In this document: positions 34,801 through 45,805 of the stretch, piece by piece
How the letters are laid out: each line of letters opens with the position of its first letter
How positions within the stretch are numbered: the stretch's first letter is position 1
Source of the DNA: Fallopia convolvulus
Taxonomy: Eukaryota; Streptophyta; Magnoliopsida; Caryophyllales; Polygonaceae
Direction: 5' to 3'
Assembly (NCBI GenBank): GCA_964016875.1
Contig: OZ024735.1
Span: 5,317,338 to 5,381,337 of the forward strand
Length of the DNA: 64,000 nt
Made by a program: the position numbers and the translations under genes
The notes under the pieces: model-generated
What the model was told of the DNA's origin: nothing
What the model saw: the letters and a program-made list of their open reading frames with translations, nothing else
Database searches by the model: none

Positions 34801-35402
34801 AGGGTTATTATGAGGCATTAGGGTTGGATGTTAATGATGATATTGCTAGTGTTGGGGATATACTTAGTAAAGTTAGAAGATCAATTGAGGAATTGATTAC
34901 CGAATATTCATCTAGTGTTAGTTCTTCTCCATTACCTCCACATTCATCCTCCTCTTCGAGTTCGAGTGCCCTCGGTGTTACTAAAAGGTGGGGGGCTAAT
35001 CTTTTGCATACCCTTACCAAGAAACCGAGACATTCGAGCTCGAATGCGGAGTTTGAAACATATCTAACAACTCACTTTGAGTTTGGTGAAGGAGAATTTG
35101 ATATTTTAGATTGGTGGAAGACCCACAAGAAGACTTTCCCAACCTTGGTCAAGAACGCGGCTCAAGTGCTTGTTGTTCCCGCCTCGACCGTATCGGTAGA
35201 GCAAACATTTCACGAAGGAGGGCACATCCTTGATACAAAATGATCTAGTTTAAAGCACGATGTCTTGGAAGCCCAAGTGTGCGTATGTGATTGGAAAAGG
35301 GCGGAAATTCATCAACAAAAGGCAGAGGTATCCGAAACTTCCGACTCGGACGGGCAAGACGATGAGTCCCAATCCCAAAGCGCTTCGGATGCATCGACGT
35401 AG
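31853..35402 (+). pseudogene. hAT transposase, interrupted by a solo LTR
   Basis: Start at 31853 (MEGFLNIDQIFG). The first part, to 32203, carries a BED finger (HCNYC...TLSKHMKRAH). The solo LTR intervenes, and coding resumes in frame at 33610 (PDKLGMMRG). The core has SICSDIWSD and SFDNASNNT. The frame slips by one near 34045, between the blocks 33625-34071 and 34032-35243. The dimerisation region has LDWWKTHKKTFPTL and VEQTFHEGG with the catalytic Glu. A TGA at 35241-35243 replaces an Arg codon found in copy 1 (DDRRSRL). The frame then runs open to TAG at 35400-35402. Damage: one 1.4-kb insertion, one frameshift, one stop. It cannot make a full transposase. Confidence 0.92.
32204..33604 (+). 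mobile_element. Solo LTR inside the hAT transposase gene
   Basis: 1401 bp, TGATGTCTCTC...GAGCGATCA, flanked by cacac at 32199-32203 and 33605-33609. The TG...CA ends and 5-bp duplication mark an LTR retrotransposon. Its length, a TATA box (CTATAAAAGG, 32661-32670) and the absence of any pol or gag sequence mark a solo LTR left by recombination between two LTRs. It contains repeated CTCGGGCCCGAC and GTGTCGGTCC(C/A)A-type segments near both 32510-32590 and 33355-33445. Orientation is assumed from the TATA box. It does not match the LTRs of the other elements in the window. Confidence 0.88.
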
Positions 35403-35754
35403 ATGGACGATGGTAAGCAAATCGGGGTTTCATATCGAAAGGTAAGAGAACTACGTGGGCTTTGATTCCTCTATAACCCCGAGAGGATACATAGGCAACC
35501 AAATTTTAAGTCCAAGCCCTTTAATTATCCAACTTCTTTTTGTTTTGAAGAACAAGCATTTATCACGGATTCGCCTTAGTCCAATTTCCAAACCTGGTTT
35601 GGGCCAAAGTCCAAACCAGGGCCGCGATCACGGTTTCTCATTACACGACCGCGTAATGGTCAACGCGATCGCAGTTTGGACTTTGGCCCAAGAACAGAGT
35701 CTCTGTTTTTCCGCGATCGCGGCTTGACTCGGTTTTTTTAATTTTTTTTTAAAT

Positions 35755-35905
35755 GCCCGGTTCCGAACCGGAATCGGAACCGGGTGGAACCGGCGCCGAA
35801 ACCGGAGGAAACCGGAACCGGGACCGGAACCGGGGAACCGGGCCAAGCCCGGTACCGGTCTCGGTTCCATGGTTCCGAGGAACCGGAACTGCCGGTTCCA
35901 GAATC
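35755..35905. repeat. GGAACCGG-rich tract at hAT copy 2 3' end
   Basis: Dense GGAACCGG/CCGGTTCC repeats next to the 3' terminus, with their counterpart at 31220-31410 at the 5' end and at 2930-3060 in copy 1. Short CpG-rich units (about 35620-35725) lie just inside it. Confidence 0.85.
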
Positions 35906-35926
35906 GGACCCAGGTCTAGGCGAATT

Positions 35927-36289
35927 CAGGAAAGTTCAACTCCAAGAATTGGAAGAGATTAGGCTTGATTCTTATTACAATGCATCAATATACAAGGAAA
36001 AGACAAAAGCCTGGCATGACAAGCATATTTGGAGGAAGATTTTCAAAGTGGGTGATAAAGTCCTTCTATTTCATTCTCGCCTGAAGTTGTTCCCTGGGAA
36101 GCTAAGGTCAAGATGGATGGAGCCATATGTGGTTGCTCGTGTCTACCCTCACGGCGTTGTTGACATCTATGACAGTGCCACCCATTCCATGTCTAAAGTT
36201 AATGGTCAGAGACTGAATCCATATTTTGAAGGATTCAACAACGCCATCATAGAAGAGACGGCTCTACAACAGCCGGAGCAAGAGCCTTA
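35927..36289 (+). pseudogene. Athila integrase C-terminal part
   Basis: Continues the Athila pol frame after the hAT insertion: RKVQLQELEEIRLDSY, YKEKTKAWHDKHI, FKVGDKVLLFHSRLKLFPGKLRSRW and YPHGVVDIYD, the usual C-terminal end of Athila-type pol. It ends with TAA at 36287-36289. The open frame beginning at 35784 upstream is hAT terminal sequence and is not part of the protein. Confidence 0.9.
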
Positions 36290-37143
36290 ATATCCTTTTT
36301 ACGTCAAGCTAATGACGTTAAACAAGCGCTTCTTGGGAGGTAACCCAAGGTTTAGTTTAGTTTTGCTTTGTTTTTTTTTGTGTTTTTAAGTTTTTGCTTT
36401 CGTTTTTAGTTTGCTTAGTGTTTGCAAAAACAATCCTCGGACCTACAGAAATCTCGGGAAAGCATCGAAAAACGCGCCCAAGTAATTTTGACAGTAGCTA
36501 AAAGCGCGGATTAGGGACTAAAAAGCGCGGCCGCGCAATTTTCACCCTAACCCGAGCAATTTCGACTGAGACCGAATGCGCGACTTGTCGATCGATTGCG
36601 CGGCCGCGCACGTTTCGTGCAACCCGCGCTTTTAACAGGTTTGGTAAGGGTTAAAATTAAACCCCGAGTCCCTTTTTTTCTCCCACCTACATTATATTTC
36701 CGCCTCCCTCCTCTCTAGTTCTCCATTGAAGCCCTCTCAAGCCCTTCTCCTTCATTCAAGCACTTCCAAGCTCGGATTTTCCACCCACATCAAGCAAGGA
36801 ACTTCAAATCAAGCGGGATTCAAGTAAGTTTTCTCAATCTTTCCATAATTTCGGTTTTTATATTACTAAAACTAGATCTAGGTTTTAGTATAAATTTCCG
36901 AAATTTCATGCTTTAGGCTCGGATTTGTGCTTAATTCCTTCATAAAAGTTCGTTTACTACATGATTCTAGCTTAGATTTGTGTTTTAATTGAGCTTTTGT
37001 AAAAAATTCGAGATTAACCTAGAATTAGGGATTAAATTTGATTAAATTATTCTAGGTAGTGGGGGAAGAGAGTGATTGAGTGATTTACTTGCTTAATTCT
37101 ACATATATATTGTTGTGGTTGTCCTTGTCGGGACAACAGAATT
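36290..37143. other. Athila spacer between pol and the extra ORF
   Basis: Begins with TGACGTTAAACAAGCGCTTC and TTGGGAGGTAACCC, a segment typical of this place in Athila elements and a possible splice donor (GGAG|GTAACC). GC-rich motifs GCGCGGCCGCGCAATT recur at 36525-36540 and, in a related form, at about 36596-36612. The rest is AT-rich leader-like DNA. A possible acceptor (TTTGTGTAG) is at about 37165-37173. Splicing is inference. Confidence 0.6.
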
Positions 37144-38790
37144 GTGCTTGGTTTGTTCTTGTGGTGTTTGTGTAGGAAATTGTTGAATCTCTACAGTTAT
37201 GGGACAAAGAGAGATAGACCGGATGGTGCATCTTCATCCCGAGCTGCTAGTCGGGGTGTGCATTTGGCTCCTCCTACTATCAAGGGAGAGCGTACTCCAG
37301 AAAATTTTAGTTTCAGTCTGAACACGCTTAACCACAGGATTAGGTTTGATCATTTAAAGGATAGAGAGTGGAAAGCTACAAGGTTCATTGACTGGGATTT
37401 GATGGATGCCCTTGGATTGTCACCTCTTCTAAGGGAAATGGCTGCATTTGTGGAGATGGGGCAATTTTTACAGTTGTGTGAACCCACTTTCAAGGGCTTG
37501 GCACTTGAATTTTTGAGCTCCTTGGAGGTTGATTTTAGAGGTGAGGGGGAGTGTAAATTTCTTTTGGGAGGTGTAAGGAGGAGGATGACATTGAGGCAAG
37601 TCAATGATGTGTTTGGTTTCTGCAATTTTTCGGGTCGTGACATTGTGTTGAATGAGAATGGAGCTGGATGGGCTGATCATAAATTTTGGAAGTCCATAAC
37701 AAGGAGATCAACCTATGAGCCTACTAAAGAAAAGCTGTCTCCTATTACTCATCCTGCCATCAGAGTCTTCCAGAGATTCATTGCTTGCACTATTAATGGG
37801 AGGGGTGATGGTGGAAACAATTGCCCAAAGAAGGATGTAGCTGTATTGGGTGCTTGTCTGAAGAAGAAGAAGCTTCACATGGGTGCAATGCTTATGCACC
37901 ATTTGGCACATGTTGGAAACAAAGGTGGTGGAACCATCTGTATTGGAGGGATTGTGACCCATTTGGCCAGGCACTTTAGAGTTGATCTTAACAGGCGAGT
38001 CGTTAATATCCCACCTCTTGCCATGGATTTCACTATGTTTAGTAGGATGGGTGCTTTGTACAAGTACAAAAAAATTTTTTATTGGGTGATTGGGGACTCT
38101 AAGAAGGTGATGAAGCTCCCTGATGAAAGAAGAGTGAAGATAGGGAACAGCCCGGGAAATTGGTTTATTGAAGTTCAGGAAGGAGACTTGGATCTGAGAG
38201 ATGTGAGAGGCCCTGCTCGGGGTAAGAAGAAGGCTCAAGTCAGAATCCAAGAAGAATTTGATGAAGAAGAAGGAAATGATGAGGATTTGGTGATGGCTGA
38301 AGGAGATGAAGAATCTGAACAATCTGAGGAGGATGAGGAAGAGTCTAAGGAAGAGGAACAATGACAGTTTGATCCATCTTTGCCTTTTGGGGGTGATACT
38401 CACTACTCTGATGCTCAGTTTAACCAGATGATGAAGATGATGAGACAGATGCAGTTGGATAGTGCACAACGGTACAATGGCATGTCATCTCACATTGATC
38501 AGAGTTACCAAAGCATGAGAGCCTATGTGGATGAGAGGTTCTCCACTTTTCAGACTCATCAGGATTAGCAGTTTTCTGCTTATCAGGCCCGTCAGGATGA
38601 GCAATTCAAGCTGCTCAATGCTAGATTAGATGGATCGAGTTCTACGGGCTATCCACCACATCGATCCTATCCTCAGTACGCTTTTCCAGATCCTCCATAT
38701 CCTCAGTTTCCAGCTTATATGTCGCCTCCTACTGAGTACCTACCGCCGCCACCACCACAGGATTACCCGCCGTACTACCCAGACAGTTAG
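37144..38790 (+). pseudogene. Athila extra ORF (ATHILA ORF-1 / env-position protein)
   Basis: Sits between pol and the 3' LTR, the place of the env-like gene. The 406-codon block 37144-38364 has NHRIRFDHLKDREWKATRF and RRRMTLRQVNDVFGFC, the pattern of the Arabidopsis ATHILA ORF-1 family, followed by an acidic Glu/Asp-rich end. After TGA at 38362-38364 the same frame goes on with MMKMMRQMQ and a helical segment, TAG at 38566-38568, then a Pro/Tyr-rich tail to TAG at 38788-38790. The likely real N-terminus is near YGTKRDRPDGASSSR (37197 onward), where no in-frame ATG remains. I see no convincing signal peptide or transmembrane segment. Function unknown. Confidence 0.82.
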
Positions 38791-40214
38791 AGTTTTGTGA
38801 GTTTTTCTCTTTCTCTTTTCTTGTTACTATACTTTGGGGACAAAGTATGTTTTAAGCATGGGGGAAGGGAATTACTTTTGCATTGCATGTAATTGCATTA
38901 GATTAGGCATATTTAAATTTTTGCATGCATTGATTAAAATCCTGAAAAATGAAGAAAAAATCAGAAAGAATTCATAATACAAAAAAATATTGCATTTAGG
39001 TTCTTATTTCCCCATTGTTTGATACCTCTTGTATTTCTATGCTAAGTATAAGTTCTAATCCATGATTTGCATGATTTTCTGAAGTCTATATGATATGAGC
39101 ATGATCATTGATTATTTACTTTGACTATAGGATGAAGCATGTGTTTAGCTTGAGTTTTAGATTCATTCTAAAGTTCTAGACAAAATTTGCCTTGTGAGTT
39201 TTTTGGCCTTTCATGATATATTTGTTCTCTATAATTCTTGAGTGTATCACCATGATTATCTAGCTCTAGAACTTGCGTTATGACTCTTTTTCAAGGCTGC
39301 TTTATATGATTGAATGCATGATATTAAAATGATTGAGGCAATTATAAGCCTATTATTTCCCTTTCTACCTTACAAGATCCATGTTCTTGACACCCCACTT
39401 ATTTGAGCTTTAAGCCTGTTTTTATGAGCTCCACAAAATGATCCCTAGCCTAATAAGCTTGACCCATCCAGGATTTAGGACTTTAGGTTGGTTTTGTTTT
39501 ATGTGAGTTTGATATAAGTATGGGGGAAGTTGGAAGAAAAGGTGGAAAAGAGGAATACTACTCTAAGTGTGTGTAAGTGAAAAAAATGAAGATGAAAAGT
39601 ATGTTGCAAAGCAAAGAAAAAGTTGAGTACAATTGTTAGTAATCTTCATAAGTATAAGAGAAAGAGTTGAAGAAGAGGCAAGGAAAAAAAAGAAACAAAG
39701 TGCTTGAATGAGAGTGTATGGAGTTGGAAAAGGAAGTTTGAGAAAGATGAGATGAAGTGTGTTGAAGTTTGGGTTTAGCATTAGTTCTTTATCCCGGATT
39801 TAGCACCACAAGCCAAATATGATCCCTTCCAAATTTCTCTTTACCTTGGCCCCATTACAACCCTTAAAAAGACCTCTTGATTTTTGTTATGTGTTTGATC
39901 CCCAGCGGTGGAGATTTAGAACGCTGATGCAAGCTTATGGTAGTCTAGTTTTTATGGCTGATTTTGAGTGAAACACATACCTTTAAACACTTGAGAGTTT
40001 GAGTGCAAACACATTTACCTTGGTGAGGTCTAGAATGAATGGATGGTCTTTGCTCTTTGCTTGTTATAATGCATGCTAGGAAGTCCTGGTCGGGTTTTGA
40101 TTATATGCTGAAATGCTCGTTTGATTATGAGATGGATGCATGATTGCATTTCTGTGGTGTGTTCTGGATTTATGTCTTACTTGAGGACAAGCAAGGGTTA
40201 AGCATGGGGGAATT
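38791..40214 (+). other. Athila 3' untranslated region and polypurine tract
   Basis: AT-rich, no ORF of note. AAGCATGGGGGAA occurs twice, near 38855-38870 and again at 40200-40212, where it directly precedes the 3' LTR and serves as the polypurine tract. Confidence 0.75.
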
Positions 40215-41618
40215 TGATAGCTTGCATATAGGAGTAGTGTAGATACATGTTTTATGTAAGTTTTAGCTAGTTTTAGGTTAGGTTTTGTTTAGATTCTAGG
40301 ATTTTGTGTTGTTGGGTAGATTGCGCTTGTTTGCTCGGTTTTGCAGGTTTTTAGGTTTATGAGCAAAAGCGGGACGAGCTTTAGTTGATCGTGGAGGTGG
40401 TTAGAAGAACTGAAGTGAGCTAGGAGGTGGTGCAAAGGAGCATTGAAGAGTAGAAGTGAGGACCAACAGAAGAACAATTGCGCCGATTGTAAAGATGGAG
40501 TGCAACCCGAGTAATCTTGACTGAGACGAAATGCGTGGGTTGGGAAGACAAAGCGCGGCCGCACAATTTATGGTCTAACCCGCGCAATTGGGATTTTCAC
40601 GCAGAAATGTATTGGGCCGACTTGTGGGCTTTGCTTTTGGGCTTGGTTATTTGTTAGTATGACTTTATGTTTGTTTGTGGGTTTTTTGGAGGATGTGTTG
40701 AGATATTTAAACTCCTTTAGTTTCTCTCTCTTTCATAACATTAATCAGACTTTTGGAGGGTAGGGTTTTTCTCTCAAGGGAGCAACCTTCGAACCTTTTG
40801 TAAGTTTTTCTTAATTTAATTATGCATTGCTAAATTCATTGTGTTTGACTAGTTATTGAAATCATAGATTGCATAATATTGTGAGATTTGATTGATTCTC
40901 AACAATTTGAATAGGTTTTATTCCCTGTGCTTAATTGAATCAGAATTATTCTAGGGTTTTGTTAGCTTGATCACCTAATAGAATTTCTAGGTTAATTTAC
41001 AACTAATCTGATTAATGCCCATTCGGGGTTGATTAGATAAAGTAGCATCTATAATTGTTTGGACCCGTTCGGGCTATTCAATTGTAGAAGGGAATAAATC
41101 CACAAATAACTTAGATGTGTGTTTGCTCTAAGTGTTTATTTCTATTGATAACTTGATTCGTAAAGTTGTTGTTTAATTGAATCCAGGCGTTGTTTTAGGT
41201 TATTAAATGATTAGGGTTGTTTAGATTGTTAGTTCTTTCAACTATTTCTGAAGTTTGGATCATAATCCTTAGTAGGATCATAATCCTTAGTAGGATCATA
41301 ATCCACAGTAGATTATTCAAGTGAATTGAGAATCAATAGAATCAATGATCAATAAGCATATCTATGATGGATTTAACTAGTTGAACACTTGTCTCTCATA
41401 TATTTACAATCAACTTTGCTTTCATATTTATTTTTCAATTTTGCATATTAGATTAGGAAATCATTCACAAAAATCCCCCCATATTAGTTACTTGGCACTC
41501 AAGTAATAACACAATTATACGAATCCATGTCGGATCGACCCTTACTTACCGCTCTACTGAGTTTGGTAAAGCTAAGGTTTCTTTGATAGGTATAACGACC
41601 ACTAAAAATACCTCGTCA
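40215..41618 (+). repeat. Athila 3' LTR
   Basis: 1404 bp, TGATAGCTTG...CCTCGTCA. It is 18 bp longer than the 5' LTR because TAATCCTTAGTAGGATCA is tandemly duplicated near 41268-41300. Otherwise collinear, about 4% different by eye. Confidence 0.93.
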
Positions 41619-41623
41619 TCTAG

Positions 41624-42223
41624 CCTCAGCGGGGTCCTCAGGAAGGACGCCGCTTTCCACATATCGCGTGATGGGAATCCTCCAGTCCCCGATTTTGACG
41701 GAGAGAACCTCGTTGTTCACACTCCGCGAGAGCTTTCTCTCCACCATCACGCAGTGGCCCACCTCTAAGGGAAGGGCCGACCCCAGCCTTGCGAGAGCAT
41801 CTGCCTTCGTGTTCACAACGCGTGCAACGGATTTACCACGAATATTTCTAGGCAAGATACCAAGGCCTTGACTTTTTTCCGGTACGCGGGCAGGAACCCC
41901 GTTTTGGTATCATACTACTCGTTTAATTGCCGCCCCACCAACTCGGAATTGGTGTACACCCTGATCTTGCGAGCCCCGCTAAGCAGCGCCATCTCTATCC
42001 CGGCAATCATGGCCTCATACTCAGCCTCGTTGTTGGTGGTGTCGAAGGCGAAGTTAAGGGCATACTCCGTCTCGATTGAGGGACCGACAAGAAATATGCC
42101 AGCCTCGCCCCCGACGTTGCAGCGCGAGCCATCGTCAAAGACCATCCCTTCCTCCGCGCTCTCGTCAGTCTCGGGGAAGGTCACTTCTACCATGAAGTCA
42201 GCGAGGGTCTGGCCCTTCATCAC
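41624..42223 (-). pseudogene. Tat-A second (archaeal-type) RNase H
   Basis: Minus strand. The block 42223-41915 reads MVFDDGSRCNVGGEAGIFLVGP and NNEAEYEAMIAGIEMALLSG, with Asp and Glu of the RNase H site in place. A stop follows VGRQLNE, and 41855 onward has NTKADALARLGS and the linker VESGVLPEDPAEAR. The Athila element then cuts the frame; pol goes on at 16257. This extra RNase H is a hallmark of the Tat lineage. Confidence 0.87.
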
Positions 42224-42276
42224 AGTCCTAGGGAGGTAGCTGATGTCGAACTCGGAGAGCTAGACTGCCCACTTCG

Positions 42277-43679
42277 TCATCCGCCCAGAGAGGGCGGGCT
42301 GGTGGATGATCTGGCGAAATGGGAGATCGGAGAGGACCTGGATAGGTGGGCGTGGAAGTAATGGCGCAAGCGCCTCACAACGGTCACCACAGCTAGGGCC
42401 ATTTTTTCTGCCGGAGAGTACAGCTGCTGCGCAGGTTGGAGCACGCGGCTGATGAAATAGACAGGGTGCACCACCTTTCTTGTTAGCACGACGCTGAACA
42501 TTTTTAGGCGTACGGCCACATACAGTTGCATGTCCTCGCCCGCCTTTGGGGGCGACAAAATGGGGAGCTTTGTCAAGAATGCCTTCAACCCGAAAAAGGC
42601 GAGCTCTAGCTCTTCGTTCCAGGCAAACTTGTCGTTCTTTTTTAGGGCCGCAAAGAAAGGTAGCGACCTGTCCGCTAATCGGGAGCAGAACATCCCCAGG
42701 TAGTTTACAGCGCCGTTGTACCTCGGTTCGAGATCGAGGTGACCTCATTGAAAGAATTGATTCTATCTTTTCGGGGTTCACATCTATCCCCCCGCTCGCT
42801 GATCATGAAACCCAAGAACTTTCCCGAGGACACGCCGAACACACATTTCTCGGGATTTAGGCTGAGTCGGTTGTGTCTGACTATCGCAAAAACTTCGGCG
42901 AGGTCGACCAGATGTTCCTCTACGGTTCTGCTTCGGACCACAATATCGTCGACGTATGCCGAGACGTTCCTCCCCAGATGGTTCTTGAAGATTCGATCTA
43001 CAAGACGCTGGAAGGTTGCACCCGCGTTCTTCAAACCAAATGGCATGACCTTGTAGCAGTAGGTCCCGCGCTGCATTATAAAGGATGTCTCTTCCACATC
43101 TCGCGGGCTCATCAAAACCTGATTGTAACCTGAGTAGGCGTCGAGGAAGATCAATACCCCGTGACCCGCCATGGAATCGACCAGCTCGTCGATTGTGGGA
43201 AGGGGGTAACTGTCCTTGGGGCAGGCCTTGTTTAGATCCTTGAAATCCACGCACATGCGCCACTTTCCGCTGGCCATTTTTACTATCACAAAGTTGGACA
43301 ACCATCTAGGGTATTGGACCTCGCGGATAAACCGCGCGGCCAGCAGCTTTCCTCCGTCGGCGTTTGCGGTGCTTGCCCTCTCCTCATTCATCTTCCTTCG
43401 GCGTTGCACTACGAGACTGGTGGTGACATCCACGTTTAAGGAGTGTTGGGCCCCAGTTCGCGGGATGCCGCAGAGGTCTTTTGCAGTCCACACGAACACG
43501 TCGCGGGAGCCAGCAAGCAAGGTCTCTAGCGACGACGCTAACTCCCCGGAGAGGCACTCGGCTAAGTAGATCTTTTCTGCCTCGCTACCGAAGGGAGTGA
43601 CAACCCTTCTTTCTGTCTCTGAGATGGGGACCGTAAAGTCCCAGACTTCGAGATCAGCCTCCCCGGTAGCCTCCACCAT
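42277..43679 (-). pseudogene. Tat-A reverse transcriptase and first RNase H
   Basis: RT block 43679-42705: linker (SRDVFVWTAKDLCGIP), WRMCVDFKDLNKACPKDSYPLP, FLDAYSGYNQVLM, MPFGLKNAGATFQRLVDRIF and the intact active site SAYVDDIVVRS. A frameshift near 42720-42780 leads to the block 42693-42277 with thumb/connection and RNase H remains (FAWNEELELAFFGLKAFL, YSPAEKMALAVV). The RNase H first Asp region (LYVAVRLKMFSVVL) is abnormal. The frame breaks again before 42223. Confidence 0.87.
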
Positions 43680-43733
43680 GAATACCGGACACTTTTGTTT
43701 TGTGGAGGTCGTGTAGCAGACGCGCCCCTCCTC

Positions 43734-44273
43734 CTATTTGCCCTTCACCTCGCCGACCCCGTCCTCGACGGGGAATTTCATCTTTAGGTGGTAGATGGAC
43801 ACCACCACTTGAAATTTCATCAGGGACACTCTCCCGATGATTGCGTAATACACCGAGGGTAAATGCACCACGGTGAACTCCACCATCTCGGTTCGCCTCG
43901 TCGAAGCAGTACCCAACGTCATCTAGAGGTCAATGAGGCCCGCGACATTAACCTCATCGCCAAAGAAGGATGTTAGCTTCCCGGCGTAGGGTTTTAGGGA
44001 CGTCGCGGAGATGCCCAATTGCTCGAAGGCGCCGTAATACATGATGTCCACGGAAGATCCCGTGTCCACCAATACCCGTTTTACCATCTTCGAGCCCAGC
44101 TGAGCGTGCACCACCAAAGGGTCAGAGTATGGCATGTGCAGACCCTCGGCATCCTCAGAGGTGAAGGCTAGTCCCACGTGGGACCGCGAGGTTTGTGCGA
44201 CGCTGAATACCGAGGGCTCATGATGGCTTGCCCTCGCGTACCTCTTTCTTTTTCCCTGGCTCGATCCAGCCAA
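43734..44273 (-). pseudogene. Tat-A aspartic protease
   Basis: The block 44273-43923 has VLVDTGSSVDIMYYGAFEQLG with an intact DTGSS site. A TAG follows VAGLIDL, and the same domain goes on in 43922-43734 (YYAIIGRVSLMKFQVVVSIYHLKMKFP, where ILGRPWL-type sequence is usual). Confidence 0.82.
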
Positions 44274-44399
44274 TGAGGGGACGTCCGAGATGGTATGATA
44301 TACCCATCGGGCGTCGTTGTGTGCCCGGGTAGTGCCTGCTTTGCGGGAGCCTGTTGTTCGATGTTGTTGGCTATGTCCTGGCTCGGGCCCCGTGGCACG

Positions 44400-45748
44400 T
44401 TGTTTGCTCCTGAGGTGGGGTGGGCGCGCCCCTTCTCGTTTGGGTTATACAGGGGGTCGCCCTTTCCCTTGTAACCTCGTTGCCTCCCTCCGAAGCAATT
44501 TCAGCTCCCATCACCGGTGTTCCTGTTGTTGTTGCGGTTGTTGTTGTTATTGTTGTTTCTGTTGTTGTTGTTGCAGTTGTTATTGTTGTTATTGTTGATG
44601 GGATTCTGGGCCTGCGTCACATACGCATCCTTGGCGGTGGGCACACCCACCTTTGCCTTTCCCTTAGCCTCAGCCATAATTTCCTTGTCGGTCCTCGGCC
44701 GAGAGCTCTGATTGGCGGCGTCCTTGACGTACACCTGAGCCATGATCCGGGCGCACAGGCCGTCATATGTCGCTGGACACTTCAGGAAAATGTAATTCTT
44801 GAAAGGCCCATGGCATAGGTTGCCCATGAGGGTGTCTCGCACCGAAGCCTCGTCGATATGCGTGATCTCGGCAACCGCGGTTGTGAACCTTGTAAAAAAG
44901 GGGCCCATCGTATCGCCCTCTGCTTGCTCGATACCGCGGAGATCTTGCATGTTTTTCTTGCACTTCCTCGAGCCACTGAAGTGTGCGATGAAGGACTCGC
45001 ACAATTGAGCAAACGAGGCCACAAACCCGGATCTTGAGACTTATAAACCACGTCATCGCGGCCTTCTCCAGGGTGGTCGGGAAAATCCGGCAGAAGATGG
45101 CATCGTTGTAAGAGTTGTTCATCTGGACAACGAAATGCTTCACATGCTCCTCCGGATCTACCGCGCCGTTGTAAAGTCCCATTTGTGGCCTATGGAAGCC
45201 CTTGGCATTGGCGCGCTATGAATCTCGTCCACGAAAGGTGAGAGGCTCCCGGCCTCAACATGGAGACGTTGCGAGCGTGATTTCAGGGTACGCATCACGC
45301 TCCCCACTATTTCGGATAGCTCCGGATCTTGCATTCGGGAGCGACGCGAGCGAGACCTCGAGCTCTGCATGGGGTCCCGCGGAGGCCTCTCCATTGACGA
45401 ACCGTTAGTTGACGCGGGTATGCACTCAGAGTAGGGCTGTCTAGGCCCGGGAACGGGGACGTACGTAGACATTGGAGGTGCCTGGACGTGGACGGGCGAA
45501 GGGGCGAAGCCCTGTTGGTATTGCGTTTAGCTCGGGTAGGGATATGGGTTTGGGGGAACGCCGCTCGGTTCGTACCCCTGGAATGGGTAAGGGTTTGGTG
45601 ACACGTTATACGCCCACCCCGGAGGGACCTTGAACGGACAACCTGGAGGTGGTCCCATGTTCATCCATTGCGAGGTTTCGGGCATGTTGTCGGGGTGTTG
45701 GGGGAAGAAATTGTTTGGACAGGCCATTTTGAGGGATTCAAAAGCCAA
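44400..45748 (-). pseudogene. Tat-A gag
   Basis: Starts at 45748 (MAFESLKMACPNN). Pro-rich N-terminal block to a stop at 45527, then 45472-45158 with a Ser/Arg-rich stretch. The Retrotrans_gag domain is spread over frames (MGLYNGAVDPEEHVKHF, PTTLEKAAMTWF, then FAQLCESFIAHFSGS and DTMGPFFTRFTTAV in 45022-44501). A poly-Asn run ends that block. A further linker toward protease is read in 44398-44168. At least four frame changes or stops. The zinc knuckle is not clearly seen. Confidence 0.82.
44513..44601 (-). repeat. AAC/AAT microsatellite encoding poly-Asn in Tat-A gag
   Basis: GTT-type trinucleotide repeats on the plus strand, read as Asn with scattered Arg and Cys on the coding minus strand. 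The Cys/Leu-rich open frames on the plus strand here are its shadows. Confidence 0.85.
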
Positions 45749-45785
45749 GGTTTGCGCAAATCGGGAAACTGCTTAGGGTGAAGAG

Positions 45786-45804
45786 GTTCCCACATAGGGC
45801 GCCA
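45786..45804 (-). promoter_or_regulatory. Tat-A primer binding site
   Basis: On the minus strand, TGGCGCCCTATGTGGGAAC begins one base after the 5' LTR end. It is a TGGCGCC-type tRNA primer site. Confidence 0.75.
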
Positions 45805-45805
45805 G

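Larger units (their letters stand above)
31209..35918 (+). mobile_element. hAT transposon copy 2, complete, in Athila integrase
   Basis: 4710 bp bounded by a perfect 8-bp duplication ggcgaatt (31201-31208 and 35919-35926). Ends are TAGACCTCGACC... and ...CCAGGTCTA, inverted repeats of about 7 bp (TAGACCT) with a weaker match inwards. Inside each end is GGAACCGG-rich DNA, then CpG-rich palindromic units (31441-31636 on the left, 35620-35725 on the right). It encodes a BED/hAT transposase and contains a solo LTR at 32204-33604; without it the element is about 3.3 kb. The right-hand side matches hAT copy 1 at positions 1-145. Both copies belong to one family. Confidence 0.95.
16263..41618 (+). 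mobile_element. Athila-like Ty3/gypsy retrotransposon inserted in Tat-A pol
   Basis: LTRs 16263-17648 (1386 bp) and 40215-41618 (1404 bp) are flanked by tctag at 16258-16262 and 41619-41623. A TGGCGCC-type primer site follows the 5' LTR, and CATGGGGGAATT precedes the 3' LTR. Coding order is gag, protease, RT, RNase H, integrase, then a long ORF of the ATHILA ORF-1 type. Its own length is about 12.4 kb once Tat-B (8.3 kb) and hAT copy 2 (4.7 kb) are removed. Skipping it restores the Tat-A pol frame. LTR divergence is about 4% by eye, plus an 18-bp duplication. All ORFs are damaged. Confidence 0.93.

Noticed and set aside
37144..38790. Retrovirus-like envelope glycoprotein
   Set aside because: The ORF sits in the env position, but I see no signal peptide, transmembrane segment or cleavage site; its motifs match the plant ATHILA ORF-1 family, whose role is unknown.
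44317..44818. Cys-rich and Leu/Val-rich ORFs on the plus strand
   Set aside because: They are the complement of the poly-Asn-coding AAC repeat and flanks in Tat-A gag.
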